Positions 53,754 through 63,633 of a DNA stretch of 64,000 bases are shown in pieces; the stretch's first letter is position 1, and the number at the start of each line of letters is the position of its first letter. The stretch lies in NCBI GenBank assembly GCA_018399285.1, contig JAGYOW010000008.1:33867-97866 (forward strand), in the 5' to 3' direction. The notes under the pieces are model-generated. The model saw only the letters and a list, made by a program, of their open reading frames with translations, was not told the origin of the DNA and did no database searches. This DNA is from Desulfotignum sp. GTDB lineage: Bacteria; Desulfobacterota; Desulfobacteria; Desulfobacterales; Desulfobacteraceae. A program made the translations under genes and the position numbers.

Positions 53754-54991
53754 ATGAAAACCACACCATTGCACCAATGGCACCTGGATGCCGGTGCCAA
53801 CATGGCTGATTTCGGCGGATATGACATGCCCCTGTGGTATGCCACCGGAGTCAAAATGAACATCTGGCCGTGCTCACTTCCGCCGGCGTATTTGATCTCC
53901 AGCCATATGGCCTGTCAATGTGGAGGGGCCGGATGCATTTTTTCTGCTCAATTACTGTTTTACAAGAGATCTGGCACCTCTGGCTGTAGGCCGGTGTGTG
54001 TACAGCGCATTCCTGAATGAAAAAAGGGCATTGCCTGGATGACGCCATTGTGTACAAATTTTCCGACACCTCGTTCATGGTCTGTGTGAACGCCGGTATG
54101 GGCAGTGCGATTGCCGACCACCTGAACAAACACAAAAAAGACCGGGATGTCACGATCACGGACCTCACCGACAGGATCGCCAAAATGGATATCCAGGGAA
54201 TCGATTCCGTGCGGATTCTGTCAAAACTGATCCAGTCTCCGGACACCGTGTTTGAAAAAATGCCCTATTTCTCCTTTAAAGGTCATTTTGATCCGAATCA
54301 TCCGGAAGCGGGTGCGGTGAAACTGAAAAACGGCACCCCCGTGCTGCTATCCCGGTCCGGATACACCGGTGAAGTCGGGTTTGAGATTTTTTTGGCTCCC
54401 GATGCCATCGTGGCCCTGTGGCAGGATATTCTTTTGGCCGGCGAACCGTTCGGCATTACCGCCTGCGGCTTAGGCGCCCGGGATTCTCTGCGGGCCGGGG
54501 CCGGGCTGCCCCTGTCCCACCAGGATATCGGTCATTTCAAATTCATGAACCATCCCTGGGATTTTGCGTTGCCCTATAATTCGGACAAATCCGGGTTTAC
54601 CAAGGATTTTCTGGGTGCTGACGCACTGGTGCCTGAAAAAGATGACGTGTATGTCTTTCCCTTTGTGGGAGACAGCTTGAGAAAAGTGGCGGCCGGTGAA
54701 AATACGGGCGTGTTTGATGAAAACGAAAAACAGATCGGGCATGTGCTCACCTGTGCCACGGACATGGGCATCACCTGGCATGAGGGAAAAATTGTCAGCA
54801 TCAACACCCCGGATCTGCCGGACAACATTAAAATCAAAGGCATTGCCTGCGGATTTGTCATGGTCTCAAAACACCTGGAACCGGGCACAAAACTCATGCT
54901 CAAAGAAGGCAAGCGCGCCATCCGTGTGACCATTGTCACTGACATCCGGCCGGACAGAACCGCCAGAAAAAAAATCACCCATTTTATTTAA
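53754..54991 (+). pseudogene. gcvT: Aminomethyltransferase GcvT (T protein), frameshifted near the 5' end
   Basis: GcvT transfers the methylene group from the GcvH aminomethyl arm to tetrahydrofolate. The start is normal (MKTTPLHQWHLDAGANMADFGGYDMPLWYATGVK). The frame is then lost near 53853; the expected EHLAVLTSAGVFD and a short FTRDLA-like stretch appear in other frames, and the original quality returns from about 54017. The rest includes GHCLDDAIVYKFSD, LLSRSGYTGEVGFEIFL and GARDSLRAGAGLPLSHQDI. Three or four single-base changes restore a complete protein of normal length. I judge these to be sequence errors. Confidence 0.87.
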
Positions 54992-55009
54992 ATTAAAAAG
55001 GAGGCTCTC

Positions 55010-55408
55010 ATGAAAGACATCAATGAACTGAATTTACCTGAAGACGTCAAATACACCAAAGATCACGAATGGGCCAAAGCCGACGGCGATACCGTGACCA
55101 TCGGCATCAATGATTATGCCCAGGATCAGCTGGGAGAAATCGTGTTTGTGGAAATGCCCGCAGTGGGGGATTCTTTTTCCGCAGAAGATGAGTTCGGGTC
55201 CGTGGAATCGGTCAAGGCCGTATCTGAAATGTACATGCCCATCTCCGGCGAGATCGTGGCCATCAACGAAGATCTGGAAGATGCGCCGGAAAATGTGAAC
55301 GAAGACTGCTATCAGAGCGGATGGATCATCAAAGTCAAAGCATCCGACCTTTCTGAAATGGATGCACTGATGGACAAAGCCGCATACCTTGAGATGTTGA
55401 AAGGATAA
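55010..55408 (+). CDS. gcvH: Glycine cleavage system H protein
   Basis: GcvH carries the lipoyl arm that shuttles the aminomethyl group among P, T and L proteins. The 132-residue protein has DVKYTKDHEWAKADGDTVTIGINDYAQDQLGEIVFVEMP. The lipoylated lysine lies in FGSVESVKAVSEMYMP. An AAGGAGG ribosome-binding site precedes the ATG. LipB and LipA, which attach and make its cofactor, are encoded downstream. Confidence 0.96.
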   Translation: MKDINELNLPEDVKYTKDHEWAKADGDTVTIGINDYAQDQLGEIVFVEMPAVGDSFSAEDEFGSVESVKAVSEMYMPISGEIVAINEDLEDAPENVNEDCYQSGWIIKVKASDLSEMDALMDKAAYLEMLKG

Positions 55409-55413
55409 ATTTT

Positions 55414-56748
55414 ATGCGTTATCTGCCTCATACACAGGAAGATATCCAGAAGATGCTGGCCGTTGCCGGAGCCGGGTCTCTGGATGACCTGTTTAAAACC
55501 ATTCCGGATGCCGTCAAAGTCAAAGACGGCCTGAACCTGCCGGAGCCCATGAGTGAGTGGGAACTCAACGACTACATGGAAAAACTGGCTTCGGAAAATA
55601 TTGCCTGCAAAGGCTACACCTGCCTGCTCGGGGCCGGCAGTTATGATCATTATATTCCGGCCATCATACCCTATCTGGTATCCAGGTCTGAATTCGCCAC
55701 GGCCTACACCCCGTACCAGCCGGAAGTCAGCCAGGGAACCCTGCAGGGCATTTACGAGTTCCAGACCATGGTCACGGATCTGTTGGGTATGGACATTGCC
55801 ACGGCGTCCCATTATGACTGCGGCACAGCCCTGGCCGAATGCGCCTTGATCGCGTTGCGCAAAAACAGAAAAGCCGATAAAATCGCCGTGTCCGATCTGG
55901 TGCATCCCAGCCACCGGCAGATCATTGACACGTATCTGAAACCCACCGGGTACGAGATGGTGCTGATTCCTCATACCAAAGACGGCCTGACTGATATCGC
56001 GACCCTGGAAACCATGGACGGCATTGCCGGCGTAGCTGTGCAGTCCCCCAACTTTTTCGGGCACATCGAAGATCTGGCTGCGGTCAAAAAAATCGCGGAT
56101 GCCAAAAAATGCCTGTTCATCACCTCTTTTACCGAAGCGCTGGCCTGGGGAATTTTGAAAAATCCGGGTTCATTCGGCGCCGACCTGGTGGCGGGTGAAG
56201 GCCAGAGCCTGGGCATTGCCAAAACATTCGGCGGTCCGGGTTTGGGACTTCTGGCCGGCACATCCAAGCTGATGCGGGACCTGCCCGGCCGACTGGTGGG
56301 TCGGGCCAAAGACAGCAACGGGGATGACGGGTATGTTTTGACCCTGTCCACCCGGGAACAGCATATCCGCCGGGAGAGAGCCTCGTCCAACATCTGCTCC
56401 AACAACGGGCTCAATGCCATGACTGCGGCCATGTATCTGTCCACCATCGGCAAGGTCGGAATACGGGAAATCGCCCAGCTCAACCATGACAAGGCAATGT
56501 ACCTGAAATCCGCCCTTACGGGTGCCGGATTTGAACCCGTATTTGACCCGCCGTTTTTCAACGAGTTTGTGATGAAAGCGCCTGAAAATTTCAAACAAAA
56601 ACGGACCGACCTGATCAACCGGCACTGCCTGTTCGCCGGCCTGGATCTGGCTCCGTATTACCCTGAACTCATTGACCATTACCTGTTCTGCGCCACGGAA
56701 AAAGTGTCCAAACAGCAGATGGATCAGCTGGCAAAGGAGGTGGCATGA
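55414..56748 (+). CDS. gcvPA: Glycine dehydrogenase (decarboxylating) subunit 1, GcvPA
   Basis: This is the N-terminal-type half of the split P protein, which decarboxylates glycine with pyridoxal phosphate together with GcvPB. The 444-residue protein has MRYLPHTQEDIQKMLAVAG, FLGAGSYDHYIP-like (LLGAGSYDHYIPAII), YTPYQPEVSQGTLQGIYEFQTM, and GEGQSLGIAKTFGGPGLGLLAG. It lacks the PLP-binding lysine, which is on GcvPB. It ends within the start of gcvPB. Confidence 0.95.
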   Translation: MRYLPHTQEDIQKMLAVAGAGSLDDLFKTIPDAVKVKDGLNLPEPMSEWELNDYMEKLASENIACKGYTCLLGAGSYDHYIPAIIPYLVSRSEFATAYTPYQPEVSQGTLQGIYEFQTMVTDLLGMDIATASHYDCGTALAECALIALRKNRKADKIAVSDLVHPSHRQIIDTYLKPTGYEMVLIPHTKDGLTDIATLETMDGIAGVAVQSPNFFGHIEDLAAVKKIADAKKCLFITSFTEALAWGILKNPGSFGADLVAGEGQSLGIAKTFGGPGLGLLAGTSKLMRDLPGRLVGRAKDSNGDDGYVLTLSTREQHIRRERASSNICSNNGLNAMTAAMYLSTIGKVGIREIAQLNHDKAMYLKSALTGAGFEPVFDPPFFNEFVMKAPENFKQKRTDLINRHCLFAGLDLAPYYPELIDHYLFCATEKVSKQQMDQLAKEVA

Positions 56749-58205
56749 TGACTCAGCGGCCAGGCACCAAAGGATTGATATTCAACGAACCCAATGTGTG
56801 GGACAAAAGCCGTGAAGGCCGGTGCGCCATTTCCCTGCCCAAAGCGGATGTAAAACGGTCCCCTCTGGATCCGGCATTGACCGGAGATACCCCGGATCTG
56901 CCCCAGCTGTCCGAACTGGATGTGGTCAGACATTACACAAGGCTGTCCCAGTGGAACTTTGGCGTGGATTCCGGCATGTACCCCTTAGGGTCCTGCACCA
57001 TGAAATACAACCCCAAAACCAACGAAGTTCAGGCGGCACGCCAGGGATTTGCCGGGGCCCATCCCCTGGCCGGTGATGAATGCTCCCAGGGGGCGTTGCG
57101 GCTCATGTATGACCTGGAACGCTCTTTGGCGGAAATCACAGGGTTTGATGCCGTCACGCTGCAACCGGCTGCCGGAGCCCATGGCGAGCTGACCGGCATG
57201 CTGATTATCCATGCTTATCACGCCAAACAGGGCAGGCAGCGGTCCAAGATCCTCATTCCGGACACGGCCCACGGCACCAACCCGGCCTCGGCCACCTTGT
57301 GCGGATACAAGAGCGTCAACCTCAAATCAGGGCCCAAAGGGATCCTGGAACCGGAAGCCGTGGCAGCCATCATGGATGAGGAAACCGCCGGTATCATGAT
57401 CACCAACCCCAATACCCTGGGGCTGTTTGAAGAAAACATCAAAGAGATCTGCGAGATCGTTCACGCCAAAGGCGGTCTGGTGTATGGAGACGGCGCCAAC
57501 ATGAACGCCATCATGGGCGTGGTCAAGCCCGGCAAGGTGGGCATTGACGTGCTTCATCTGAACCTGCACAAAACCTTTTCCACCCCCCACGGCGGCGGCG
57601 GACCCGGGTCCGGTCCCGTGGCTGTCAATGAAAAACTGACGCCGTTTCTGCCCGTTCCCCGGGTGGAAAAAGAGTTGGATACGTTCAAATTCGTGACAGA
57701 CTGCCCGGATTCCATCGGCCGGCTTCACACGTTTTACGGGCATTTCGGGGTCATGATCAAGGCCTATGCCTATATTCTGGCCATGGGGGCCCAGGGTCTG
57801 CTGGATGCGTCCCGCCTGGCCGTGCTCAATGCCAATTATATCAAGGAATCCCTCAAGGAAACCCTGAACCTGCCTTATGACCGGCCGTGCATGCATGAAT
57901 GCGTGTTCAACGATGCCAAACAGCAGGAATATCACATCTCCACCATGGATATGGCCAAACGGCTGCTGGATTACGGATTTCATCCGCCCACAGTCTATTT
58001 CCCGCTGGTGGTGGACGGCGCGTTCATGGTGGAACCCACGGAAACCGAATCCAAAGAGGACATCGACCAGTTCATCGATGCGGTGAAAGCCATTGCCAAA
58101 GAAGCACAAACCGATCCGGAAAAACTGACTTCCGCCCCGGTGCTGCCCAAAGTGACCCGCCTGGATGAAGTGGCCGCGGCCAGAAAGCCATGCCTCAGAG
58201 GATAA
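56748..58205 (+). CDS. gcvPB: Glycine dehydrogenase (decarboxylating) subunit 2, GcvPB
   Basis: GcvPB is the PLP-carrying half of the split glycine decarboxylase. The 485-residue protein has GSCTMKYNPKTNE, LQPAAGAHGELTGMLIIHAYH and PDTAHGTNPASATLCGYK. The PLP lysine lies in DVLHLNLHKTFSTPHGGGGPGSGP, and the C-terminal part has FYGHFGVMIKAYAYIL. ATG 56748 follows AGGAGG by seven bases; ATG 56745 is equally possible. It overlaps lipB by 16 bp. Confidence 0.95.
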   Translation: MTQRPGTKGLIFNEPNVWDKSREGRCAISLPKADVKRSPLDPALTGDTPDLPQLSELDVVRHYTRLSQWNFGVDSGMYPLGSCTMKYNPKTNEVQAARQGFAGAHPLAGDECSQGALRLMYDLERSLAEITGFDAVTLQPAAGAHGELTGMLIIHAYHAKQGRQRSKILIPDTAHGTNPASATLCGYKSVNLKSGPKGILEPEAVAAIMDEETAGIMITNPNTLGLFEENIKEICEIVHAKGGLVYGDGANMNAIMGVVKPGKVGIDVLHLNLHKTFSTPHGGGGPGSGPVAVNEKLTPFLPVPRVEKELDTFKFVTDCPDSIGRLHTFYGHFGVMIKAYAYILAMGAQGLLDASRLAVLNANYIKESLKETLNLPYDRPCMHECVFNDAKQQEYHISTMDMAKRLLDYGFHPPTVYFPLVVDGAFMVEPTETESKEDIDQFIDAVKAIAKEAQTDPEKLTSAPVLPKVTRLDEVAAARKPCLRG

Positions 58206-58906
58206 ACACCCTGTCCCGTGGCGGTGTATTCCAGGATTTAGGTCTCCTGGAATACACCACGGCACTGAATTGCCAGGAGACCGCCCGCAAAGAAAAAATT
58301 GAAGACCGGACCCGGCCGGACAAAATCTTTTTTGTCCAGCATCCGTCCGTGTTCACGTTCGGCAGAAACGGCGGACAGGAAAACCTGACCCGGTCTGAAG
58401 CATTTTTCAAAGACCGGGGCGTGGCCCTGGTGCAGACGGACCGAGGGGGCAATGTCACCTATCACGGCCCGGGCCAGGCCGTGCTGTATCCTGTGGTGGA
58501 CCTGGAACAGGCCAGAATCGGGGTCACGGATTTCGTTTACGGGCTGGAGGAGATCATGGGACAGACGGCCAGAGATTTCGGGGTGCCCATTCATCGGGAT
58601 CCCCGGAACCACGGCATGTGGAAAGATGCAAAAAAAATCGGGTCCGTGGGGCTGTCCATCAAACACGGCATCAGCATCCACGGCCTGGCATTGAACGTGT
58701 CCCTGGACCTGACCCCGTTTTCCTGGATCAATCCCTGCGGCATGTCCGGTGTTTCCATGACCTCCCTGGAACAGGCACTCAAAGACCAGGGATTGGCCCA
58801 CCCTTCGCTTCCCATGGAATCCATCAAAGAAACCCTGATCACCTATTTCTGTCAATGGTTTCATTTTCATCCGGTAAAGGAGTCTGCCCATGCATCATTG
58901 TGCTGA
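58190..58906 (+). CDS. lipB: Lipoyl(octanoyl) transferase LipB
   Basis: LipB moves octanoyl from ACP to the lysine of lipoyl domains, here most likely GcvH. The 238-residue protein has VQHPSVFTFGRNG, TDRGGNVTYHGPGQAVLYPVVDL, and the catalytic lysine region AKKIGSVGLSIKHG. It also has ISIHGLALNV and the catalytic cysteine in INPCGMSGVSMTSL. The start lies inside gcvPB and the end overlaps lipA by 17 bp, so the genes are translationally coupled. Confidence 0.93.
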   Translation: MPQRINTLSRGGVFQDLGLLEYTTALNCQETARKEKIEDRTRPDKIFFVQHPSVFTFGRNGGQENLTRSEAFFKDRGVALVQTDRGGNVTYHGPGQAVLYPVVDLEQARIGVTDFVYGLEEIMGQTARDFGVPIHRDPRNHGMWKDAKKIGSVGLSIKHGISIHGLALNVSLDLTPFSWINPCGMSGVSMTSLEQALKDQGLAHPSLPMESIKETLITYFCQWFHFHPVKESAHASLC

Positions 58907-59771
58907 AAAAAAAGGAAAGCCGGCCTGGCTGAAAAAACATCTTCCCAGAGGCGGAGATTATGCCCGGGTCACCCGGCTGCTGTCCGGCGCCAGGCTTCAC
59001 ACGGTCTGCCAGGAAGCCAACTGCCCCAACATGTTTGAATGCTTTTCCAAAAACACGGCCACGTTCATGATCTTAGGGGACCAGTGCACCCGGCATTGCC
59101 GGTTCTGCAATATTACGGCCCGCCCGCCTTTGCCCGTGGATCCGGATGAACCGGCCCGGGTGGCCAAAGCAGCCCTGGATTTAGGCCTTCACTATGTGGT
59201 GGTCACCTCCGTGACCCGGGATGACCTGCAAGACGGCGGGGCCGCCCATTTTGCCGCCGTGATCCGCGCCATCAAAAAAACCGGACAGGATACGGGGCAG
59301 ACCATCCGGGTGGAAGTGCTGATCCCGGATTTTCAAGGGGATGTGGATGCGCTGAAAACCGTGATGGATGCCGGACCCGACGTGATCAACCACAACATTG
59401 AAACCGTAGCAGATTTGTATATACAAGCAAGGCCCGAGGCCGTGTACCAGCGATCATTGGACCTGCTGAGAAATGTCAAACGCCTGAACCCGGGCATGCC
59501 GGCCAAATCCGGCATCATGGTGGGCCTGGGCGAAACCCGGGCACAACTTGAAAATACGTTGAAAGATCTGGTCGATCACGGGTGCGACATGCTCACCATC
59601 GGCCAGTATCTCCAGCCCACCCGGAACCATCTGCCCGTGGAAAAATTCTATCCGCCGGAAGAATTCGATGACCTGGCAGACACAGCCCGGCACATGGGAT
59701 TTAAAAAAGTGGCGTCCGGACCGTTTGTGAGAAGTTCATACAATGCGGAAGAACTGTTTCAACCGGCTTAG
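58890..59771 (+). CDS. lipA: Lipoyl synthase LipA (radical SAM)
   Basis: LipA inserts two sulfurs into the octanoyl chain on the carrier protein. The 293-residue protein has the auxiliary iron-sulfur cluster cysteines in CQEANCPNMFEC and the radical-SAM cluster in CTRHCRFC. The conserved final serine motif is GPFVRSSYNA. It closes the gcv-lip run and converges with pyk, overlapping its end by 4 bp. Confidence 0.95.
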   Translation: MHHCAEKKGKPAWLKKHLPRGGDYARVTRLLSGARLHTVCQEANCPNMFECFSKNTATFMILGDQCTRHCRFCNITARPPLPVDPDEPARVAKAALDLGLHYVVVTSVTRDDLQDGGAAHFAAVIRAIKKTGQDTGQTIRVEVLIPDFQGDVDALKTVMDAGPDVINHNIETVADLYIQARPEAVYQRSLDLLRNVKRLNPGMPAKSGIMVGLGETRAQLENTLKDLVDHGCDMLTIGQYLQPTRNHLPVEKFYPPEEFDDLADTARHMGFKKVASGPFVRSSYNAEELFQPA

Positions 59772-61181
59772 AGTGTCACGCATTTTTCCTTTAACGCGCC
59801 GGCTGTGGCGATTTCAATGAACGATGCCCCATGGGCCGGCCCGAAACTGCCGGCCAGCACAATGATCAATGAATCGTCCGCCAGTTTTTTTTCTTCCAGC
59901 AGCCGGCAGATGGACAGTTTCAACGTTTCCATGGATCCGGCGCTCATGGGAATGTAATCCGCCGACACCCCGAAAGACAGAGACAGCTGCCGCATCACCC
60001 GTTTGTCATACACCTGGGCATAAATGGGATTGTCCCCCCGGTAGGCAGCCAAAGCCAGAATGGTGTTCCCGGTCAACGAATCCGCCACAATGGCTTGGGT
60101 GTTCAACCGCAGGGCCGCTTTGACGGCCGCCTTGGCCAGATACGCGGTCACGATTTTTTCCGATGTATACGGGAGTATTGATAAAGCTCTTGAATTGGTT
60201 TTCCACTTCCATGGCGATTTTGGCCATAGTTCTCACGGCCACTTCCGGGTATTTGCCGCTGATCCCGGACAGCATCAATGCACATCAGTCCAGTCAGGCA
60301 GGCATTGGCCCATCCGACACTTCCGCCCGGGTGGGCCGTGGGGGAATCAATCATGGAATGCAGCATCTGGGTGGCCACGATCACGGGCCGCCGCCGTTCG
60401 AAATGCAGGTGGTGATGATTCTTTTCTAAGTCAAAGGAATTTTTTTCCGTAGGGATCTCCACAGCCAGATCCCCTCTGGCAATCATCACCCCATAGGCAT
60501 GGTCCAGAATTTCATTGATATTGTCCACCCGTGCCTGTTTTCGATCTTGGCGATAATCTTGATCCGGGACTTTTTTTTGTCAGGATTTCCTGCGCGGCCA
60601 GCACATCTTCCTTGTTGCGCACAAAGAATGGGCAATGAAATCCAGATGATGGTCTGCGGCCAGCTCAATAAACCCTTTGTCTTTTACTCAACGCGGGCAG
60701 CTTCACATGAACCGACGGGATATTCCACTTTTTCTGGGCTGGATCACCCCGTCGTTTTCCACCTGACACGCAGATGATCCGGCTTCTGGCTCATCGCGGC
60801 CATGGCCACGGTGCCATCGTCAATCAAAACGGAACTGCCCATGGGAACATCTGTGACAAATCCCTTATGGGACACATAAATAATGTCATCGCAGGAGATC
60901 CCGGCTGGATCGCCTTTGATTTTCACAAAATCCCCCGTGCGGACGGTCAAGGGCGCTACGGCATCACAGGTACGGATCTCAGGCCCTTTGGTGTCCACCA
61001 GAATGCCGATTTTTTCAGACACGGCCCGGGTGTTTTCCACCACAACAAGGGCATCTTCATGGGTCATGTGGGCGGTGTTGAGCCGGACCACATTCATGCC
61101 GGCCCGATACAGTCGTTCAATAAATTCCCTGGAACAGTTCAGGCTGGATATGGTTGCAATGATTTTGGTTTTACGCGCCAT
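59768..61181 (-). pseudogene. pyk: Pyruvate kinase, frameshifted in the middle
   Basis: Pyruvate kinase makes ATP and pyruvate from PEP. The N-terminal part (TKIIATISSLN, GMNVVRLNTAHM, ILVDTKGPEIRT and a B-domain) is intact to about 60780. The catalytic middle is split among frames: KIIAKIEN near 60550, NINEILDHAYGVMIARGDLAVEIP near 60500-60430, and VIVATQMLHSMIDSPT near 60380. The C-terminal domain (MTAYLAKAAVKAALRLNTQAIVADSLTGNT) returns from 60151. The span is normal for a full-length gene, so several small indels, probably sequence errors, explain it. It overlaps holA by 11 bp. Confidence 0.87.
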
Positions 61182-62376
61182 GACGGGGGCCTCCTTTTCG
61201 GCAGAATGTCATCACAAACTGTTCAATGCCGGCCTGGGCACTGATGGATGACGATTTCAGGGCATAATCAAGATCTCCCAGAGAAATAAGCGCAGATCTG
61301 AGTTCATTTAAGGAAAACCGGGCGGATTTTTCAACGGTCTGGAACACCGGGTACGGGCTGTTGGGATTGGGGGCGATCACCAGGTCTTTGACAGCTGTCT
61401 TTGCCTGATCCCGGGCCGCCTGATCATGGGCCTTTATGGCCGGCATGATCTGCTGTTTGAATGCATTGAAATTCATCCGGTCCATTCGGATATCCGGGTG
61501 GTTCTTGGAAAAATCCATCATAAACGCCTTGACCAGGAGCATGCGGCGCACCAGGTTTTCAAAGGCTTTGAGAATCTGCAACTCATGAAACCCGGCTTTA
61601 AGCAATGACGACAGATACATCAGGGCCTGGCCCGTGTTTTTTTCCATGAGCGCATTGGTGAGGCTGAAAATCGGGTCTTTTTTGTCCCGAAGAATAACCG
61701 CTTCCACATCCGTGCGGGTGATGGCCGGACGATTCCCCGTATACGCCGTCAATTTTTCAAGATTCTGGGCAAACAGGGCCGGATTGAATCCGGTGCGGTC
61801 CGCAAGTTCGGAAAATGCCGCCGGTTCCATGGTTTCGCTGTTTTGCTTTAAAATTTGTCCGGCCATATTCTGAAGCACCTGCCGCTGATCATCCATATCC
61901 GCTTTTCTGGCGCCCTGGGGCACGGTGCAGTCAATGATCAGCCCGGTTTTTTCCAGGGTTTTGACGATTTTCCTGCGCCGGTCCAAAGATGCCGTGGTCA
62001 TCACCAGAAAATGCCCCTCCGGGATACCGCTTTCAACCACGTCAGACAACCGCTTCAGGTCTTTTTCCGAATAAGACACCTCCCCTGCCCCGGCCTTGAC
62101 CGCAAACATCGGGGCCTGCCGGACCAGCACCATTTTTTTCTCGCCCAAAAAAGAAAACGTACTGATCTGCTCGATCACATCTCCCATGATCGTGGTGCGG
62201 CCATCCAGGGTTTCCAGATGAACCCCGCGGGTTTTGCCGCGCATCAGCCGGGTTTTGATCCGGTCCACGGCTTTTTGCACCAGATAGGTTTCACCGGCAC
62301 ACAGGACAAATCCGGGCACGGGATTGCCGGCATCTGCCAGCCATTGGTCCAGGCCGGGATGTTTAACGGTCGCCAC
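61171..62376 (-). CDS. holA: DNA polymerase III subunit delta HolA
   Basis: The delta subunit opens the beta clamp during clamp loading. The 401-residue protein has the N-terminal FVLCAGETYLVQKAVDRIK, then TFSFLGEKKMVLVRQAP, a lid-like domain with GFNPALFAQNLEKLTAYTG, and a C-terminal helical collar (FSLNELRSALISLGDLDYALKSS). It overlaps the start of lgt's downstream end by 14 bp and pyk by 11 bp. The family is divergent, but the pattern is clear. Confidence 0.85.
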   Translation of the reverse strand: MATVKHPGLDQWLADAGNPVPGFVLCAGETYLVQKAVDRIKTRLMRGKTRGVHLETLDGRTTIMGDVIEQISTFSFLGEKKMVLVRQAPMFAVKAGAGEVSYSEKDLKRLSDVVESGIPEGHFLVMTTASLDRRRKIVKTLEKTGLIIDCTVPQGARKADMDDQRQVLQNMAGQILKQNSETMEPAAFSELADRTGFNPALFAQNLEKLTAYTGNRPAITRTDVEAVILRDKKDPIFSLTNALMEKNTGQALMYLSSLLKAGFHELQILKAFENLVRRMLLVKAFMMDFSKNHPDIRMDRMNFNAFKQQIMPAIKAHDQAARDQAKTAVKDLVIAPNPNSPYPVFQTVEKSARFSLNELRSALISLGDLDYALKSSSISAQAGIEQFVMTFCRKGGPRHGA

Positions 62377-63133
62377 GAGAAGACAGGGCCAGTTTCACCA
62401 TCACAATCACGGCAATGACAATGGCCAGAATCCCGATTCCCTGGGATACGGATAAAAATTCTAAGAAAAAATCGCCCCTGAAATCCCCCCGGAAAAATTC
62501 AATGATAAACCGGAACACAGAATATAAAATAATGTAACTTAAAAAAATCATCCCATGAAAGCGTTTGCGGCGCTGAAGAAATATCAGGATGAGAAACAGA
62601 ATCAGATTGGCCACCACCATGTAGATCTGGGTGGGGTGCAGCGGCACATGCAGCGGGGCCAGACTGTCGGGATGGGAAAACTGCACGGCAATGGGCAGGT
62701 CACACTGCCGCCCGTAGCAGCACCCGGCAAAAAAACACCCCAGCCGGCCGATGCCGTGCCCCAGCGCCACGCCTGGCGCAATGGTGTCTGCGGTCTTGAA
62801 AAACGGCAGTTTTTTGATCCGGAGGGTCACAATGGAGGCAGCCACCGCACCGATAAACCCGCCGAAAAACACCAGGCCCCCGTTCCAGAGCTTGAATATA
62901 TCCAGAGGGCTGGCCCGGAAATCGTCAAAATTAATGATCACATACAACAGCCTTGCTCCCACAATGCCGGACACCAGGATCACAAAAAACAGATCGGAAA
63001 TATCATCCGGTTTGAGATCGTAAAACCGGGCATTGCGTTTGGAAAACCAGATTGCCGCCAGAAACCCCATGGCCAGGAAAAACCCGTATGTGTAAAGCGT
63101 AAAACTGCCAAAATGGACAAGAATCGGATGCAT
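62363..63133 (-). CDS. lgt: Prolipoprotein diacylglyceryl transferase Lgt
   Basis: Lgt attaches diacylglycerol to the lipobox cysteine of prolipoproteins. The 256-residue membrane protein has about seven helices. It has the start HPILVHFGSFTLYTYGFFLAMGF, the central GVALGHGIGRLGCFFAGCCYGR with the conserved arginine, and HPTQIYMVVANL. It is one base from lspA, which acts next in the same pathway. Confidence 0.94.
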   Translation of the reverse strand: MHPILVHFGSFTLYTYGFFLAMGFLAAIWFSKRNARFYDLKPDDISDLFFVILVSGIVGARLLYVIINFDDFRASPLDIFKLWNGGLVFFGGFIGAVAASIVTLRIKKLPFFKTADTIAPGVALGHGIGRLGCFFAGCCYGRQCDLPIAVQFSHPDSLAPLHVPLHPTQIYMVVANLILFLILIFLQRRKRFHGMIFLSYIILYSVFRFIIEFFRGDFRGDFFLEFLSVSQGIGILAIVIAVIVMVKLALSSRGDR

Positions 63134-63134
63134 A

Positions 63135-63623
63135 TTACATCTCCGGCATTTTTTTAAATATCACATGATAAATCAGAATCACCATGCCGATACTGATGGC
63201 GGAATCCGCCACATTGAACGCGGGCCAGTGGGCCGTGCCCACATAAAAATCCAGAAAATCCACCACATGGCCATAACGGAACCGGTCGATGAGATTGCCG
63301 ATGGCCCCGCCGAAAACCAGGGCCAAACCCCAGGACAGAAACACATGGGTTTTGGCCACCTGGCTGTAGAACCAGCAGACAAACACGGCCACGCAGGATG
63401 ATAATACCAGAAAAACCAGGTTGCGCACCAGCTGGGACTGGGTGGCAAACAAACCGAACGCCCCCCCGGGGTTCAGCACATGGGTGATATTGAAAAAATT
63501 GTCAATCACCCCAATGGCTTCATGCAAGGCCAGGTGGACCATGATCAGTTTTTTGGTGATCTGATCCACCAGGACCACAACCCCGCTCACCAGGGTCAGA
63601 CGTATGAGTTCTCTTTTTCCCAC
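63135..63623 (-). CDS. lspA: Lipoprotein signal peptidase LspA
   Basis: LspA cleaves the signal peptide of diacylated prolipoproteins. The 162-residue membrane protein has four helices. It has DQITKKLIM near the start, NITHVLNPGGAFGLF, and the two catalytic aspartates in GNLIDRFRYGHVVDFLDFY and FNVADSAISIG. It lies between ileS and lgt on the minus strand, the common ileS-lspA order. Confidence 0.95.
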   Translation of the reverse strand: MGKRELIRLTLVSGVVVLVDQITKKLIMVHLALHEAIGVIDNFFNITHVLNPGGAFGLFATQSQLVRNLVFLVLSSCVAVFVCWFYSQVAKTHVFLSWGLALVFGGAIGNLIDRFRYGHVVDFLDFYVGTAHWPAFNVADSAISIGMVILIYHVIFKKMPEM

Positions 63624-63633
63624 AGCACCCTTT

